64,000 nucleotides of DNA from Gemmatimonadaceae bacterium (lineage in GTDB: Bacteria > Gemmatimonadota > Gemmatimonadetes > Gemmatimonadales > Gemmatimonadaceae), in NCBI GenBank assembly GCA_025928335.1, contig JAICJQ010000001.1, positions 1 to 64,000 on the forward strand, read 5' to 3'. A program made the position numbers and the translations under genes. The notes beneath the pieces were generated by a model that searched no databases, was not told the DNA's origin, and worked only from the letters and a program-made list of their open reading frames with translations. This document shows positions 17,579 to 26,237 of the stretch, one piece after another; position 1 is the first letter of the stretch; each line of letters begins with the position of its first letter.

Positions 17579-20047
17579 CTACTCGGAGCGGAGCGCCGCA
17601 CTCGGATCCACGTGGGCGGCGTGGCGAGCTGGGATGGCGACGCCGGCGAACCCGCAGCACACGAGCAGTGCTGTAGCGCCCAGGAAGGCAAGTGGATCGA
17701 AGGGTGTAATGTCGAAGAGCAGGGCACGCATCGAGCCCGTCGCGAGCACCGAAACGACAACACCCGCAACAATGCCCGCGCCCGCGAGCACCAGCCCTTC
17801 GCGCAACATCATGCCTCCGAGCTCGCGCGGCGTGGCGCCGAGCGCGTGTCGGATGCCGAGTTCGCGCGTCCGCTGCGCGACGTGGAACGCCAGCACGCCA
17901 AAAATTCCCATACCCGCGAGGATGAGCGCGACGATCGCGAACACCGCCACCAGGGCGACGTTGAACCGCGGCTGTGCCAGCGGCGCGCTCAATAGATCGC
18001 GAACGGGCTGCACCCTCCCGAGTGTTACTCCGGGCTCGGTGGTTGTGACCAAGGACCGGATCGTCGGCAGCAGTTTGGACGGATCGCTTTTCGTGGCGAC
18101 GAGCAACACACGGGGCGCAAAGACGCCGTCCGGCGCCTGGCGACTCACGCGGTACACGGCGCGATGCGGCTTGACCAGGTCGCGATAGTGCGTGTCTCCC
18201 ACGACCCCGACGACGGGACAAAGCTCGTCACCGCCAAAGCAATGCAGCCGCTTCCCGACGGCGGGCTGTCCCGGCCAGAAGTGATCGGCGACGCTCTTGC
18301 TCACGACGACAACGGGCGTCGTCGTGGCCGCGTCGGCGTCCGTGAATGAACGGCCGGCAAGGATGTGAGCATTGAGAGTCCGAAAGTAGTTCGGCGTAAC
18401 GAACTCGAGGTCGACGAACGGGTCGCCAGCGTGCCGTGTGCTCGATTCACCCTCGGCCGACACCCAGCCGTCGATGCCGCCGCCCTGGAAGGGCGTTTGA
18501 ATCGCCGCCGCGACCGACGCGACGCCAGTCACTGCACCGAGTCGCGCGCGGAGACGATCGATGGTCTCGTTGATCGAGGCGACCGTTATGCGATCGTCCT
18601 GGTTGAACCGAAGCTCAACGACAGCGAGACGATCCTCGTCGAATCCGAGGTCGAGCCGCTGCATGCGCTCGAGGCTTCGCGCCAGGAGTCCGGCGCCGGT
18701 GAGCACGACGAGCGTCAGGGCGAACTGCACGACGACCAATGCGTTGCGACCTCGCCTCGACCGCCTCGAGCCGGTGAGAGAGCGCGCTCCACTGCGAACG
18801 AACGCAAACAATTCGCGGGAAGAAATGCTCAACGCAGGGCCGACGGCGAACACCACGACGGTGATCAGGCTGAGAACGATCGCTACGCCGAGGGTGGTCG
18901 CATCCAGTCGCACGCCGGTCATTCGCGGCAGTTGAGTGGGCGCCAGGGCGACGAGTCCACGCAACGCGCCGGCGGCGATGACGATGCCGAGTAATCCGCC
19001 GACCATCGCCAGAACGACGCCTTCGATGACGAGTTGGCGGACGATTCGACCTCGCGTCGCGCCGAGCGACGCGCGTACCGCGAGCTCCGAGACCCGTCCT
19101 GAAGCGCGAATCAGCATGAGGCTCGCCACGTTCACGCAGGTGATGAGCAGCAACAATGCGACGGCCGCCGCGATAATGCGCAGTGCCGGGCGCACGTCAC
19201 CCATCACTTCGTCCGCAATCGGATGGCCCACGGCGCTGATACGACCGGCGAGCGCCGGGTTACGCGTCGTCATTGCTCGAGCAAAAAAGCGAGCAAACTC
19301 ATCTCGCGCCGCGCCAAGGGTCGCGCCGGGGGCGAGCCGCGCCACAAGGCGCACCGCGCCGAACGGGCTGTCGAGATCGGAGTCGGCCTGAATCGGGAAC
19401 TGCGCATTGAGGGGCCGCCATAGTTCCGCGCCGCGCTCGAACGCGAGGCCTTCCGGCATGACGCCGACGATGGTGTACGCTGTTCCCGCCGATTGATCCA
19501 CGAGTCGTTTGCCGAGCACGCGCGGATCGTCACCATACTCCCGCCGCCAAAGCTCGCGGCTGATCACCAGCACTTTGGGAGCGCCGAGCTCGTCGTCTTC
19601 CGGGCGGAGTGTGCGACCGATGATCGGTTTGGCGCCGAGGACGTCGAAGAAATTGGCCGTGACGACCGACGAAGGAACGATGATGGCGTGACGCGAGTCG
19701 CTCGGGTCACGGACATACCACGACCATGGTCCGTCCCAGCCCACACCGGCGACGGCGCTCAGCGTTCGCGTCTCGCGCCGAAAGTCGGCCAACTGTCGCC
19801 GGGTCGGGGGAATGAGCTGCGTGCGAGCGTCGGCGAGCTGTCCCAGGAAGATGCCGATCCGGTCCTGATCGACGACCGGTAAGCGTCGAACGAGAACGGT
19901 GTAAAACACATTGAAGGTTGCCGTCGATAGTCCGATGCCGAGCGCGAGAATCAGTGCCGCTCCGGCGAAGAAACCGGGGGAGCGGCGCATCCCACGCAGC
20001 GCGAATCGAACGTCCTGAACAAGGCCTGTCGTCGCCAACGGGTTCAT
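17579..20047 (-). CDS. ADOP-type (MacB/FtsX duplicated) permease
   Basis: An 822-residue membrane protein of the ADOP group (duplicated FtsX/MacB permease without ATPase). Order: N-terminal segment with the conserved DVRFALRGMRRSPGFF preface and first helix (~26-50), a large periplasmic MacB core domain (~50-290), three helices with LLLITCVNVASLMLIRASGR (~295-420), a second periplasmic domain (~450-690) and three final helices (FAIVALILAGMGIFGVL to ~815). Family members are assumed to move lipid- or peptide-like substrates or relay mechanical force, powered by an ATPase elsewhere. Its ATG overlaps the stop of the small VOC-like gene (ATGA, 20044-20047). Confidence 0.9.
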   Translation of the reverse strand: MNPLATTGLVQDVRFALRGMRRSPGFFAGAALILALGIGLSTATFNVFYTVLVRRLPVVDQDRIGIFLGQLADARTQLIPPTRRQLADFRRETRTLSAVAGVGWDGPWSWYVRDPSDSRHAIIVPSSVVTANFFDVLGAKPIIGRTLRPEDDELGAPKVLVISRELWRREYGDDPRVLGKRLVDQSAGTAYTIVGVMPEGLAFERGAELWRPLNAQFPIQADSDLDSPFGAVRLVARLAPGATLGAARDEFARFFARAMTTRNPALAGRISAVGHPIADEVMGDVRPALRIIAAAVALLLLITCVNVASLMLIRASGRVSELAVRASLGATRGRIVRQLVIEGVVLAMVGGLLGIVIAAGALRGLVALAPTQLPRMTGVRLDATTLGVAIVLSLITVVVFAVGPALSISSRELFAFVRSGARSLTGSRRSRRGRNALVVVQFALTLVVLTGAGLLARSLERMQRLDLGFDEDRLAVVELRFNQDDRITVASINETIDRLRARLGAVTGVASVAAAIQTPFQGGGIDGWVSAEGESSTRHAGDPFVDLEFVTPNYFRTLNAHILAGRSFTDADAATTTPVVVVSKSVADHFWPGQPAVGKRLHCFGGDELCPVVGVVGDTHYRDLVKPHRAVYRVSRQAPDGVFAPRVLLVATKSDPSKLLPTIRSLVTTTEPGVTLGRVQPVRDLLSAPLAQPRFNVALVAVFAIVALILAGMGIFGVLAFHVAQRTRELGIRHALGATPRELGGMMLREGLVLAGAGIVAGVVVSVLATGSMRALLFDITPFDPLAFLGATALLVCCGFAGVAIPARHAAHVDPSAALRSE

Positions 20048-20229
20048 GCGCTCTCCGGCTGCGTGTATTGCACCAAGTCCCAGCGATTGCCGTACAAATC
20101 CTCGAACACCGCGACTGTGCCGTACGGCGCATCACTCGGCGGTCGCACGAACGGTACGCCCGCGGCGCACATCCGCCGATAATCACGCCAGAAATCGTCC
20201 GTGCCCACGTGGACAATCGCGTGTTTCAT
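20044..20229 (-). CDS. half-length VOC-fold protein
   Basis: A 61-residue protein that equals only the second half of a VOC subunit: a strand MKHAIVHVGTDDFW, a helix RDYRRMCAAGVPF and the closing PYGTVAVFEDLYGNRWDLVQ. A good ribosome site (AGGAG, six bases before ATG 20229) argues that it is translated as such rather than being a random fragment, although it may be the remnant of a normal ~130-residue gene. It lies between the unknown 20245-20682 gene (15 bases upstream) and the permease gene (four-base overlap), so the three form an operon. Confidence 0.6.
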   Translation of the reverse strand: MKHAIVHVGTDDFWRDYRRMCAAGVPFVRPPSDAPYGTVAVFEDLYGNRWDLVQYTQPESA

Positions 20230-20244
20230 GATCACTCCTCAGGA

Positions 20245-20682
20245 TTACGCCGTCGAGGTGTCGGCGAACGCCCGGGCGGTCCAGCGCTCGAGGCGCGCTT
20301 TCATCTGAGGCGCGGAAACCTTCGGATTCCACGGGTCGAACTTGACCCAGTCGTCGCCGATGTCGCCGGCCGTCGCCCCACCGTCACCGACTGCGTCGCC
20401 GCGCGACGCCTGTGAGAGACGAAAGGCGAGTCCGCGCTGTCCATACGCGATCGCAAAGATGCGCCACGTGTCGGTGTGGAGCACGACGTACGCGTACTGC
20501 TTGTACGACGGACAATACGCCCGCACACCCTCGATTTTCCTACCGAGGTCGAGAAGAAGGGAGCCGACGTCGGAATGCGCGAACGGGTTCACACGGCGAA
20601 TGAACTCGATCACGGCTTCGTTTCCCGCGATCATGAAGCGCGGGTCGGTCACGTCGATCAGCCATTTCCGGTCGGTCGTCAT
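20245..20682 (-). CDS. conserved hypothetical protein
   Basis: A 145-residue soluble protein with no signal peptide or membrane segment. Features: RKWLIDVTDPRFMIAGNEAV at the N-terminus, PFAHSDVGSLLLDLGRKIE, YKQYAYVVLHTDTWRIFAIA in the middle, and a Gly/Asp-rich loop (GDAVGDGGATAGDIGDDW) before the C-terminal helix. I do not recognise a family. It is the first gene of a putative operon with the half-length VOC gene and the ADOP permease, and is divergent from the second ADOP permease, so its product could be an accessory factor; that is inference only. Confidence 0.6.
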   Translation of the reverse strand: MTTDRKWLIDVTDPRFMIAGNEAVIEFIRRVNPFAHSDVGSLLLDLGRKIEGVRAYCPSYKQYAYVVLHTDTWRIFAIAYGQRGLAFRLSQASRGDAVGDGGATAGDIGDDWVKFDPWNPKVSAPQMKARLERWTARAFADTSTA

Positions 20683-20843
20683 AACCTCGGCTGCATGTTG
20701 GCTATGCCCAGGGACTGGCCACCATGGTAACGTACATTCTCGTCCTGTGGCCGGAGCTTTGACTGGCTTCGTTGCTTGCCGCCTGAAGCCTTCGTTGCTT
20801 CACTACCGTAGTGCCGGCACGCACACCGTCCAGGAGTCTGGGA

Positions 20844-23297
20844 ATGGAGACCGTTCTGCAGGACATCCGCGTAGCGCTCCGCGCCTTCCGACGCTCACCG
20901 GGCTTCGCGATCACCGCTATCGCCACACTCGCCCTCGGGATCGGCGCGACGACCGCGATCTTCACGGCGCTGAGCGCCGTGCTGCTGAAGCCGCTTCCGT
21001 ACCCGAACCCGCAAGACCTCTACAGCTTGCGGACGGCGCTCACGGACGGCCGAGTGACGACCGGTCTCCTGTCGGGCGGAGAACTGTACCGCCTGAACGA
21101 TCCGAAGCTGTCGGTCGAACGAGCGGCCGGTTTCCAGCCCTTCGATCTCACGCTCCTCGCGAGTGACGGTACGCCGTCGCACGTGCAGGTCTTCGGGGTG
21201 AGCGAAGGCTTTTTCGAGCTCTTCGGCCTGCCGATGACCATGGGCGGTTTCAAGCACGACGACTTCACGCCTTTGCCGCCCCCGCCGCCAAACGCGCCGC
21301 CGCAACAAGGGCCGCCGGGGCCGCCCCCGGCGGTGGTGATCTCGACGCGGATGTGGAAGAACTTCTACAAGGGCGACCCGGCGGTCATCGGCAAACCGAT
21401 CCACTTCGCCGAGTTCAATTCGACAATTGCAGGCGTCGCGCCAACTGACTTCGACATCCCGCACGCGGGCGACATCTGGATCGCGGTGCGGACCCCGACG
21501 ACGGACGTAAATCACGGCCAGGAAGGGTTCATGCGCCTGCGCCACGGAGCGTCATTCGGCCGGGCGAAAGCAGAGATGGCGACGGTGATGAACGGTTTGG
21601 GCAACGACTTCCCGGCGGCGGACCGCAACCGCGTGTATGTCTCGCGGCCGCTGGTCGACTCGATCGTCGGTGACCTGGGTCCGATCTTGATCATCGTCAT
21701 GTCGGCGACGGGTCTGCTGCTCCTGCTCGCCTGCGTGAACGTCGCCAACCTGCTACTGGCTCGTGGCGCGGCCAGGGCGCGGGAAATGGCGGTGCGAGCG
21801 GCACTCGGCGCCGGGTGGGGACGGCTCGTTCGCCAGCTGCTCACCGAGTCGGTGGTGCTCGCGACGGCGGGCACGATCCTCGGCGTGGCCGTCGGCGCGC
21901 TCGGTCTGCGGGCGCTCCTCGCGATTGGCGCGGCGAAGTTGCCGCGGCTCGACGCCGTACCGTTCGATGGGCGGGTGCTGCTGTTCGCGCTCGCCACGCT
22001 CGTCGCCGTTGGGGCGATCATCGGTCTTGCGCCCGCGGCGCGGCTGCGGCGAAGCGATATGAAGACGCTCATGAACGAAAGCTCACGCTCGACGAGCGCG
22101 GGCCGCGCCACGACGCGCTGGCTGATGGCGATGACGGTGGCCGAGGTCGCGCTGGCGATCATGTTGGTGGCCGGCGCGGGATGGCTGGTCCGGGGATTCG
22201 CCAATCTTCGGAACACGGACCCGGGGTTCGTCGCGGACAAGCGTTTGGTATTCGACGTAACCTTCCTCGGGCCGCGATATCGAACCCCGGATGCGGTGCG
22301 TCAGGCGGAGCTCGACCTCGTGTCGGCCGTGCGCAATGTCCGCGGCGTGACGGGCGCCGGGCTCAGCTCGGCGTATCCGCTGAAAGGGACTTTGGAGAGC
22401 TCCCTCGTCATGCAGTTCCATGGCGAGGCGTACGATCCGGCGAATCCGGCCGGCGCGCGCGGTCGCGTCGCGAGCCCCGGCTTTTTCGGTGCGATGGGCA
22501 CGCCGATCGTGAAGGGACGCGATTTCACGACAGCGGACCTCCCGAACACCGTGCGCGTTGCCGTGGTGAACCGCGCATTCGTCGAGCGATACCTCAAAGG
22601 TCGCGATCCGGTCGGCGTACAGTTCGCCGCCGGGTATCCGCAGCCCGATCCGAAAAGCGAGCTCACGATCGTCGGCGTCGTGGGTGACGTGAGACAGAAG
22701 ACGCTCACCGACGCGCCGGAACCGGCGTTTTACTTCCCGACGACGCAATTCCCGCTTCAACGCGCCACAGCCGTCGTGTCGATATCGCAGGCCGATCCGG
22801 CGCCGGTCGAGCGGGCGATCCGTGAAGAAGTACGAAAGCTCAATCCGACGATGGCTCTCGATTTCGAGCTCGGGTCGGACATCGTTGGCGGAACGCTGCG
22901 GCGCCAGGAGCTTGGTATGACTTTGATGCTCGTCTTTGGCGGCATCGCCATCGTGCTCGCCGCGGTCGGTATCTACGGTGTGGTGTCGTACGCCGGATCG
23001 CTGCGGCGCGACGAGATGGCGACACGGCTCGCGCTCGGTGCGTCACCGAGCTCAGTGTTCTGGTTGGTGATGCGACAGGGAGCGCTTCTCGGGTTTACGG
23101 GCGCGGCAATCGGGTTGGCGTTGGCCTTTTTCTCGGGGCAGGTGATCTCGAGTCGCGTGTACGCCGTGCGGGCATCCGATCCCCTGATCCTCGCATCGGC
23201 GGCGGTGTTGATCACGATGATCACCTTCCTGGCGACGACGATTCCGGCGGCGCGCGCATCGCGACTCAGTCCAGCGAGTGCGTTGCAGTCGGAGTAG
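20844..23297 (+). CDS. ADOP-type (MacB/FtsX duplicated) permease
   Basis: An 817-residue duplicated permease, paralogous in layout to the one at 17579-20047: LQDIRVALRAFRRSPGF preface, first helix (~22-45), MacB core domain, three helices around LLLLACVNVANLLLARGAA, a second periplasmic domain, and three terminal helices beginning LVFGGIAIVLAAVGIYGVV. The start at ATG 20844 follows AGGAG closely. Unusual is a proline-rich insertion in the first periplasmic domain (about residues 147-170, PLPPPPPNAPPQQGPPG), not present in the other permease. No ATPase is adjacent. Divergent from the upstream operon with 161 bases between start codons. Confidence 0.9.
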   Translation: METVLQDIRVALRAFRRSPGFAITAIATLALGIGATTAIFTALSAVLLKPLPYPNPQDLYSLRTALTDGRVTTGLLSGGELYRLNDPKLSVERAAGFQPFDLTLLASDGTPSHVQVFGVSEGFFELFGLPMTMGGFKHDDFTPLPPPPPNAPPQQGPPGPPPAVVISTRMWKNFYKGDPAVIGKPIHFAEFNSTIAGVAPTDFDIPHAGDIWIAVRTPTTDVNHGQEGFMRLRHGASFGRAKAEMATVMNGLGNDFPAADRNRVYVSRPLVDSIVGDLGPILIIVMSATGLLLLLACVNVANLLLARGAARAREMAVRAALGAGWGRLVRQLLTESVVLATAGTILGVAVGALGLRALLAIGAAKLPRLDAVPFDGRVLLFALATLVAVGAIIGLAPAARLRRSDMKTLMNESSRSTSAGRATTRWLMAMTVAEVALAIMLVAGAGWLVRGFANLRNTDPGFVADKRLVFDVTFLGPRYRTPDAVRQAELDLVSAVRNVRGVTGAGLSSAYPLKGTLESSLVMQFHGEAYDPANPAGARGRVASPGFFGAMGTPIVKGRDFTTADLPNTVRVAVVNRAFVERYLKGRDPVGVQFAAGYPQPDPKSELTIVGVVGDVRQKTLTDAPEPAFYFPTTQFPLQRATAVVSISQADPAPVERAIREEVRKLNPTMALDFELGSDIVGGTLRRQELGMTLMLVFGGIAIVLAAVGIYGVVSYAGSLRRDEMATRLALGASPSSVFWLVMRQGALLGFTGAAIGLALAFFSGQVISSRVYAVRASDPLILASAAVLITMITFLATTIPAARASRLSPASALQSE

Positions 23298-23313
23298 ATC
23301 CTTTCGGAGCGAT

Positions 23314-23531
23314 ATGCGAACACTCGCCGCAATGTTTCTCGTCGCATTTTCGTCGATCGAGGGCCAGAACGTTTCTTCGAGGCGGTTGCACCGTTCGCGG
23401 AATTTGGCGGGGGGATCCGACTTCCGATCGGCAAAGCCGTGGTCAGCGCGGAAGTTCGGTATCAAGTCACCGTCGGCCGAACTGACGCGCCGCGCTGGAC
23501 GCTTCCGCTGACGCTCGGCGCGCGCTTTTAG
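23314..23531 (+). pseudogene. remnant of an outer-membrane beta-barrel gene
   Basis: ATG 23314, preceded by CGGAG, opens a signal-peptide-like MRTLAAMFLVAFSSIEG. In another frame the same stretch encodes FFEAVAPFAEFGGGIRLPI, then AVVSAEVRYQVTVGR and ends PLTLGARF with a stop at 23529-23531. Alternating beta strands ending in a C-terminal Phe are the signature of the last strands of a barrel. The middle of the barrel is missing and the two halves are out of frame, so I read it as a gene eroded by internal deletion. It follows the second ADOP permease by 17 bases. Confidence 0.5.
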
Positions 23532-23654
23532 CCGCGCCGGATGACCGACGTGACGCCCGGTGCAATGCCGGTTCCGATGTTATGGAGGTACGCCTCCCTA
23601 CGAAGACTGGGCAACAGCGCGCCGCTCGTGACCCAACCCTAGGCTACCTTAGCC

Positions 23655-24143
23655 GTGGCGGGCTTTCGCCCGCAGCCGGCCGGCGTTCTGCGGGTGCGAG
23701 GCATCATCGTAGAAGATGCCCAAGGTCGTGAACGAATCCTCATTGGCGCGCCGATCCCCCCGGCTGCAAACCGGGTTCGCACGGACACGGGCCGCGTTCG
23801 TGCGCTCTGGTCGCGCCGCTTCCCGGATCCGGATCAGTACATGCGGTACTACGCCGGCTATCGGCACTCGATGAACGGCATGCTCGTGCTCGACGAGCGA
23901 GGTATCGACCGAGTGGCGCTCGGCGACTCGGTGCCGGATCCGAGCATTGGCAAGCGAATCGCGCCGAGCACGGGCATCGCGATCAACGACACGGCGGGGT
24001 TCGAGCGGACGGGCTATGGATTTCTTTCCACGCGGCCGTCTCGTGTTGTGCGGTCGCCAAGAGCAGGTAGCCAACGATGGGCGCGGAGGGGGCTGCCGTT
24101 GCCGCCCGGAACCAGTTTGACGAGTTGGCCCAGTCCGCGATAA
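23655..24143 (+). CDS. hypothetical protein, possibly degraded at the 3' end
   Basis: A GTG-started reading of up to 162 residues. The central part has a coherent pattern: LRVRGIIVEDAQGRERILIG, MNGMLVLDERGIDRVALGDS and GIAINDTAGFERTGYGFL, repeated segments in which GRER-, GIDR- and GFER-type turns separate beta strands. I recall similar short proteins in Bacteroidota and Gemmatimonadota without known function. After residue ~123 the sequence turns into Arg/Ser/Pro-rich text, and another frame offers GRLVLCG, so a late frameshift is likely. No ribosome site or signal peptide supports the start. The 123 bases upstream contain no gene. Confidence 0.4.
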   Translation: MAGFRPQPAGVLRVRGIIVEDAQGRERILIGAPIPPAANRVRTDTGRVRALWSRRFPDPDQYMRYYAGYRHSMNGMLVLDERGIDRVALGDSVPDPSIGKRIAPSTGIAINDTAGFERTGYGFLSTRPSRVVRSPRAGSQRWARRGLPLPPGTSLTSWPSPR

Positions 24144-24208
24144 CGCTTACCGGGGTTCGCGCGTCATTAAGGTTGGTGGAGTGGGCGGTCAATCACAGGC
24201 GGTATTGG

Positions 24209-24583
24209 ATGAAGGCTCCTTTGTCAGTGCTGGTGGCGGGTGCGGTCGCGGGTCTGGTGGTAACGGTGTCGTGTGGCCGGTCCGAGAGGGCCGCGACGGA
24301 TCCTACCTTCGAGGTGGGCTGTGCGCTGATCGGCCCGCACGTCAACCCCAGCTCGGCGACGCTACACCCCGGCGACACGCTTCGCGTGTCCGCCATGGAA
24401 ACGGCGTGCGACGGAACTATCTCGGCGGTATTTCGATGGACGACGAGCGACACGTCGGTGGCTACCGTCGGGCCGAGCGACGGCCTCGTGCGGGCCCGTG
24501 GTCGTGGTACGGCCACGATCATCGCGAGCGACGTGCGCGACTTGAGTATCAAGGGCGCGATGGCGCTCACGGTCGTCCAGTAG
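24209..24583 (+). CDS. lipoprotein with bacterial Ig-like (Big2) domain
   Basis: A 124-residue lipoprotein: signal peptide KAPLSVLVAGAVAGLVVTVSC with the lipobox Cys at residue ~21, then a single bacterial Ig-like domain. The Big2 pattern is visible as VNPSSATLHPGDTLRVSA, FRWTTSDTSVATVGPSDGLV and VRARGRGTATIIASDV. Such domains usually bind surface polymers or serve as spacers. The start at 24209 is decided by the signal peptide; the frame is open upstream. It precedes the DUF3108 gene by 10 bases, so both are probably one transcript. Confidence 0.75.
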   Translation: MKAPLSVLVAGAVAGLVVTVSCGRSERAATDPTFEVGCALIGPHVNPSSATLHPGDTLRVSAMETACDGTISAVFRWTTSDTSVATVGPSDGLVRARGRGTATIIASDVRDLSIKGAMALTVVQ

Positions 24584-24593
24584 GCGAGCAGGG

Positions 24594-25373
24594 ATGATCC
24601 TCAACCTTGCCACGCGCGTAACGCGAAGCGCTCTGTCTGTCGCACTCGGCGGTACGCTGCTCATGGGCGCGCCGGCGCCGACGCGTGTCGCCCGTCTGCC
24701 CGCGGTGGCGCACCCATTCACGGCATTGGAACACGCCGAATACGACGTGCGCTACGGGCCGATCCACGCTGGGAGTGGTACGCTCAGTGTGCTCGGCATC
24801 GACACAGTGCGTGGACACGACGCGTATCGCTTCAGGCTGACGATCGGCGGAGGAGTGAATCTTGTCCTCTACAAATACACGTTGCGCGACACGATGGAGA
24901 GCTGGGTCGATACCGCGACATTCACTAGTCTCCGCTTCACACAGCAGCAGTGGCACAAGGGTAATCTGCGCAGCAAGCATTATGAGATTTTCCCCGAGCG
25001 CGAGTCGTATCGCGACGGCAGCAACGCGGAGCAAAGCTCGGTATCGAATCCGCTCGACGATCTCTCACTGTTTTTCTACGCGCGCACGATCCCGCTCACC
25101 GTCGGTTCGACGATCGACATCCCGCGTCACTTCAAGCCGGCGAGCAATCCTGTTGTGCTCAAAGTGGTAGGCCGCGAGACGATAGAAGCCGCGGGGAAAC
25201 AGTGGAACACGATCGTCGTCCAGCCGATCATCAAGACGTCGACGATGTTTTCCGACGGCGATGGACGGGTATGGCTGTCGGACGACAGCACGCGGGTGAT
25301 CGTGCAGCTGAACGCCAAGGCGTCCATCGGTTCTATCACCATGAGGCTGAAGAGCTTCACACCCGCTCCCTAG
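24594..25373 (+). CDS. DUF3108 domain protein, exported
   Basis: A 259-residue exported protein with a hydrophobic N-terminus (~10-28). The body fits DUF3108: ALEHAEYDVRYGPIHAGSGT opens the domain, LRDTMESWVDTATFTSLRFT continues it, and RETIEAAGKQWNTIVVQP with RVWLSDDSTRVIVQLNAKAS closes it. DUF3108 proteins are periplasmic beta-sandwich proteins, often near envelope genes; the biochemical role is unknown. It sits between two Ig-like lipoprotein genes on the same strand, consistent with an envelope function. Confidence 0.8.
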   Translation: MILNLATRVTRSALSVALGGTLLMGAPAPTRVARLPAVAHPFTALEHAEYDVRYGPIHAGSGTLSVLGIDTVRGHDAYRFRLTIGGGVNLVLYKYTLRDTMESWVDTATFTSLRFTQQQWHKGNLRSKHYEIFPERESYRDGSNAEQSSVSNPLDDLSLFFYARTIPLTVGSTIDIPRHFKPASNPVVLKVVGRETIEAAGKQWNTIVVQPIIKTSTMFSDGDGRVWLSDDSTRVIVQLNAKASIGSITMRLKSFTPAP

Positions 25374-25399
25374 CGCCCGAACCGGCGCGCGCGCAACGT

Positions 25400-25789
25400 A
25401 TGCGCATGCGGCGGTTCACGGCTGGTCTTGCGCTGGTCACTTGTGCGTCGTGCGGCTCCTCCGCGACGACGGCCGACCCTAATGCGCCGGCGTCGATCAG
25501 CGTATTGGCGCCGAACGGGGCGAGCACCTTCTCGATGAAGGCCGGGACGACGGCTACGCTCGCCGTCACGGTCCGAACGGCGGCCGGAATGGCCATTCCG
25601 AATCCGGGAGTTCTTCAATTCACGTCCCGTAATTCCTCCGTTGTAACAGTGGAGGGAACAGGTGTAGTGACCGCAAAGAGCGATGGCGCGTCATATGTGG
25701 TCGCGTCGCTCACCACCGGGAACCGAACGCTGAGCGACTCGGTGGGCTTCGTTGTGTCGGAAGTCGCAAAGACCGACCGGCAGCCCTGA
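25400..25789 (+). CDS. lipoprotein with bacterial Ig-like domain
   Basis: A 129-residue lipoprotein. Signal MRMRRFTAGLALVTCASC places the lipobox Cys at residue 18 (or 15). The rest is one Ig-like domain: PASISVLAPNGASTFSMKAG, then VTVRTAAGMAIPNPGVLQF, NSSVVTVEGTGVVTAKSDG and VVASLTTGNRTLSDSVGF, the typical alternating-strand Big2 pattern. ATG at 25400 and 25406 are both possible. It is the third small envelope protein in a row on this strand. Confidence 0.75.
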   Translation: MRMRRFTAGLALVTCASCGSSATTADPNAPASISVLAPNGASTFSMKAGTTATLAVTVRTAAGMAIPNPGVLQFTSRNSSVVTVEGTGVVTAKSDGASYVVASLTTGNRTLSDSVGFVVSEVAKTDRQP

Positions 25790-25842
25790 ACGACAGCCAC
25801 GCCGATCAACGCAGGCCGGCGTGCGAGAACGAGGGTTGCGCT

Positions 25843-26202
25843 GTGAAAAAACGGTCCATTCCCGACATCATCCTGACGGCGATTTTTCTGCTGATCAGCG
25901 TGAACGCTTGGTCGCAGGTTGCACTCGTCATGCTCGGGCACGCGAGCTCGCCACTGTTGACGACGATGCAGATTCTCATTGGCGGCAGTGCGTCCGCGGC
26001 CGCGTGGGGGAGCTGGATCGGCGCGCGGTGGGCCTCGACGGCCGCGCTAGCCTACGGCGTGTTCACCGCGGCGATGCTGTGGGCGCTTCCACTCGTTTTC
26101 GAGCCCGGCACTGGTGCGCGCCCGGACTTCTCGGCTGGCGCGATTGGCGTGGCGCTCTTTGCGGTGGCGAGCGCCTGGTACCTGTCACGCGTCCGCGCCT
26201 GA
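25843..26202 (+). CDS. four-helix membrane protein, function unknown
   Basis: A 119-residue protein begun at GTG 25843. Four hydrophobic segments are evident: residues ~8-28, ~36-56, ~62-82 and ~94-114, with short loops and a basic N-terminus (MKKR) and C-terminus (SRVRA), so both ends are probably cytoplasmic. No family recognised. It resembles in size and layout the four-helix protein at 9091-9483 but the sequences are not obviously related. Confidence 0.6.
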   Translation: MKKRSIPDIILTAIFLLISVNAWSQVALVMLGHASSPLLTTMQILIGGSASAAAWGSWIGARWASTAALAYGVFTAAMLWALPLVFEPGTGARPDFSAGAIGVALFAVASAWYLSRVRA

Positions 26203-26237
26203 GCTTGCACTACGTCTGGCCGGCCCGCCGTCAACAA

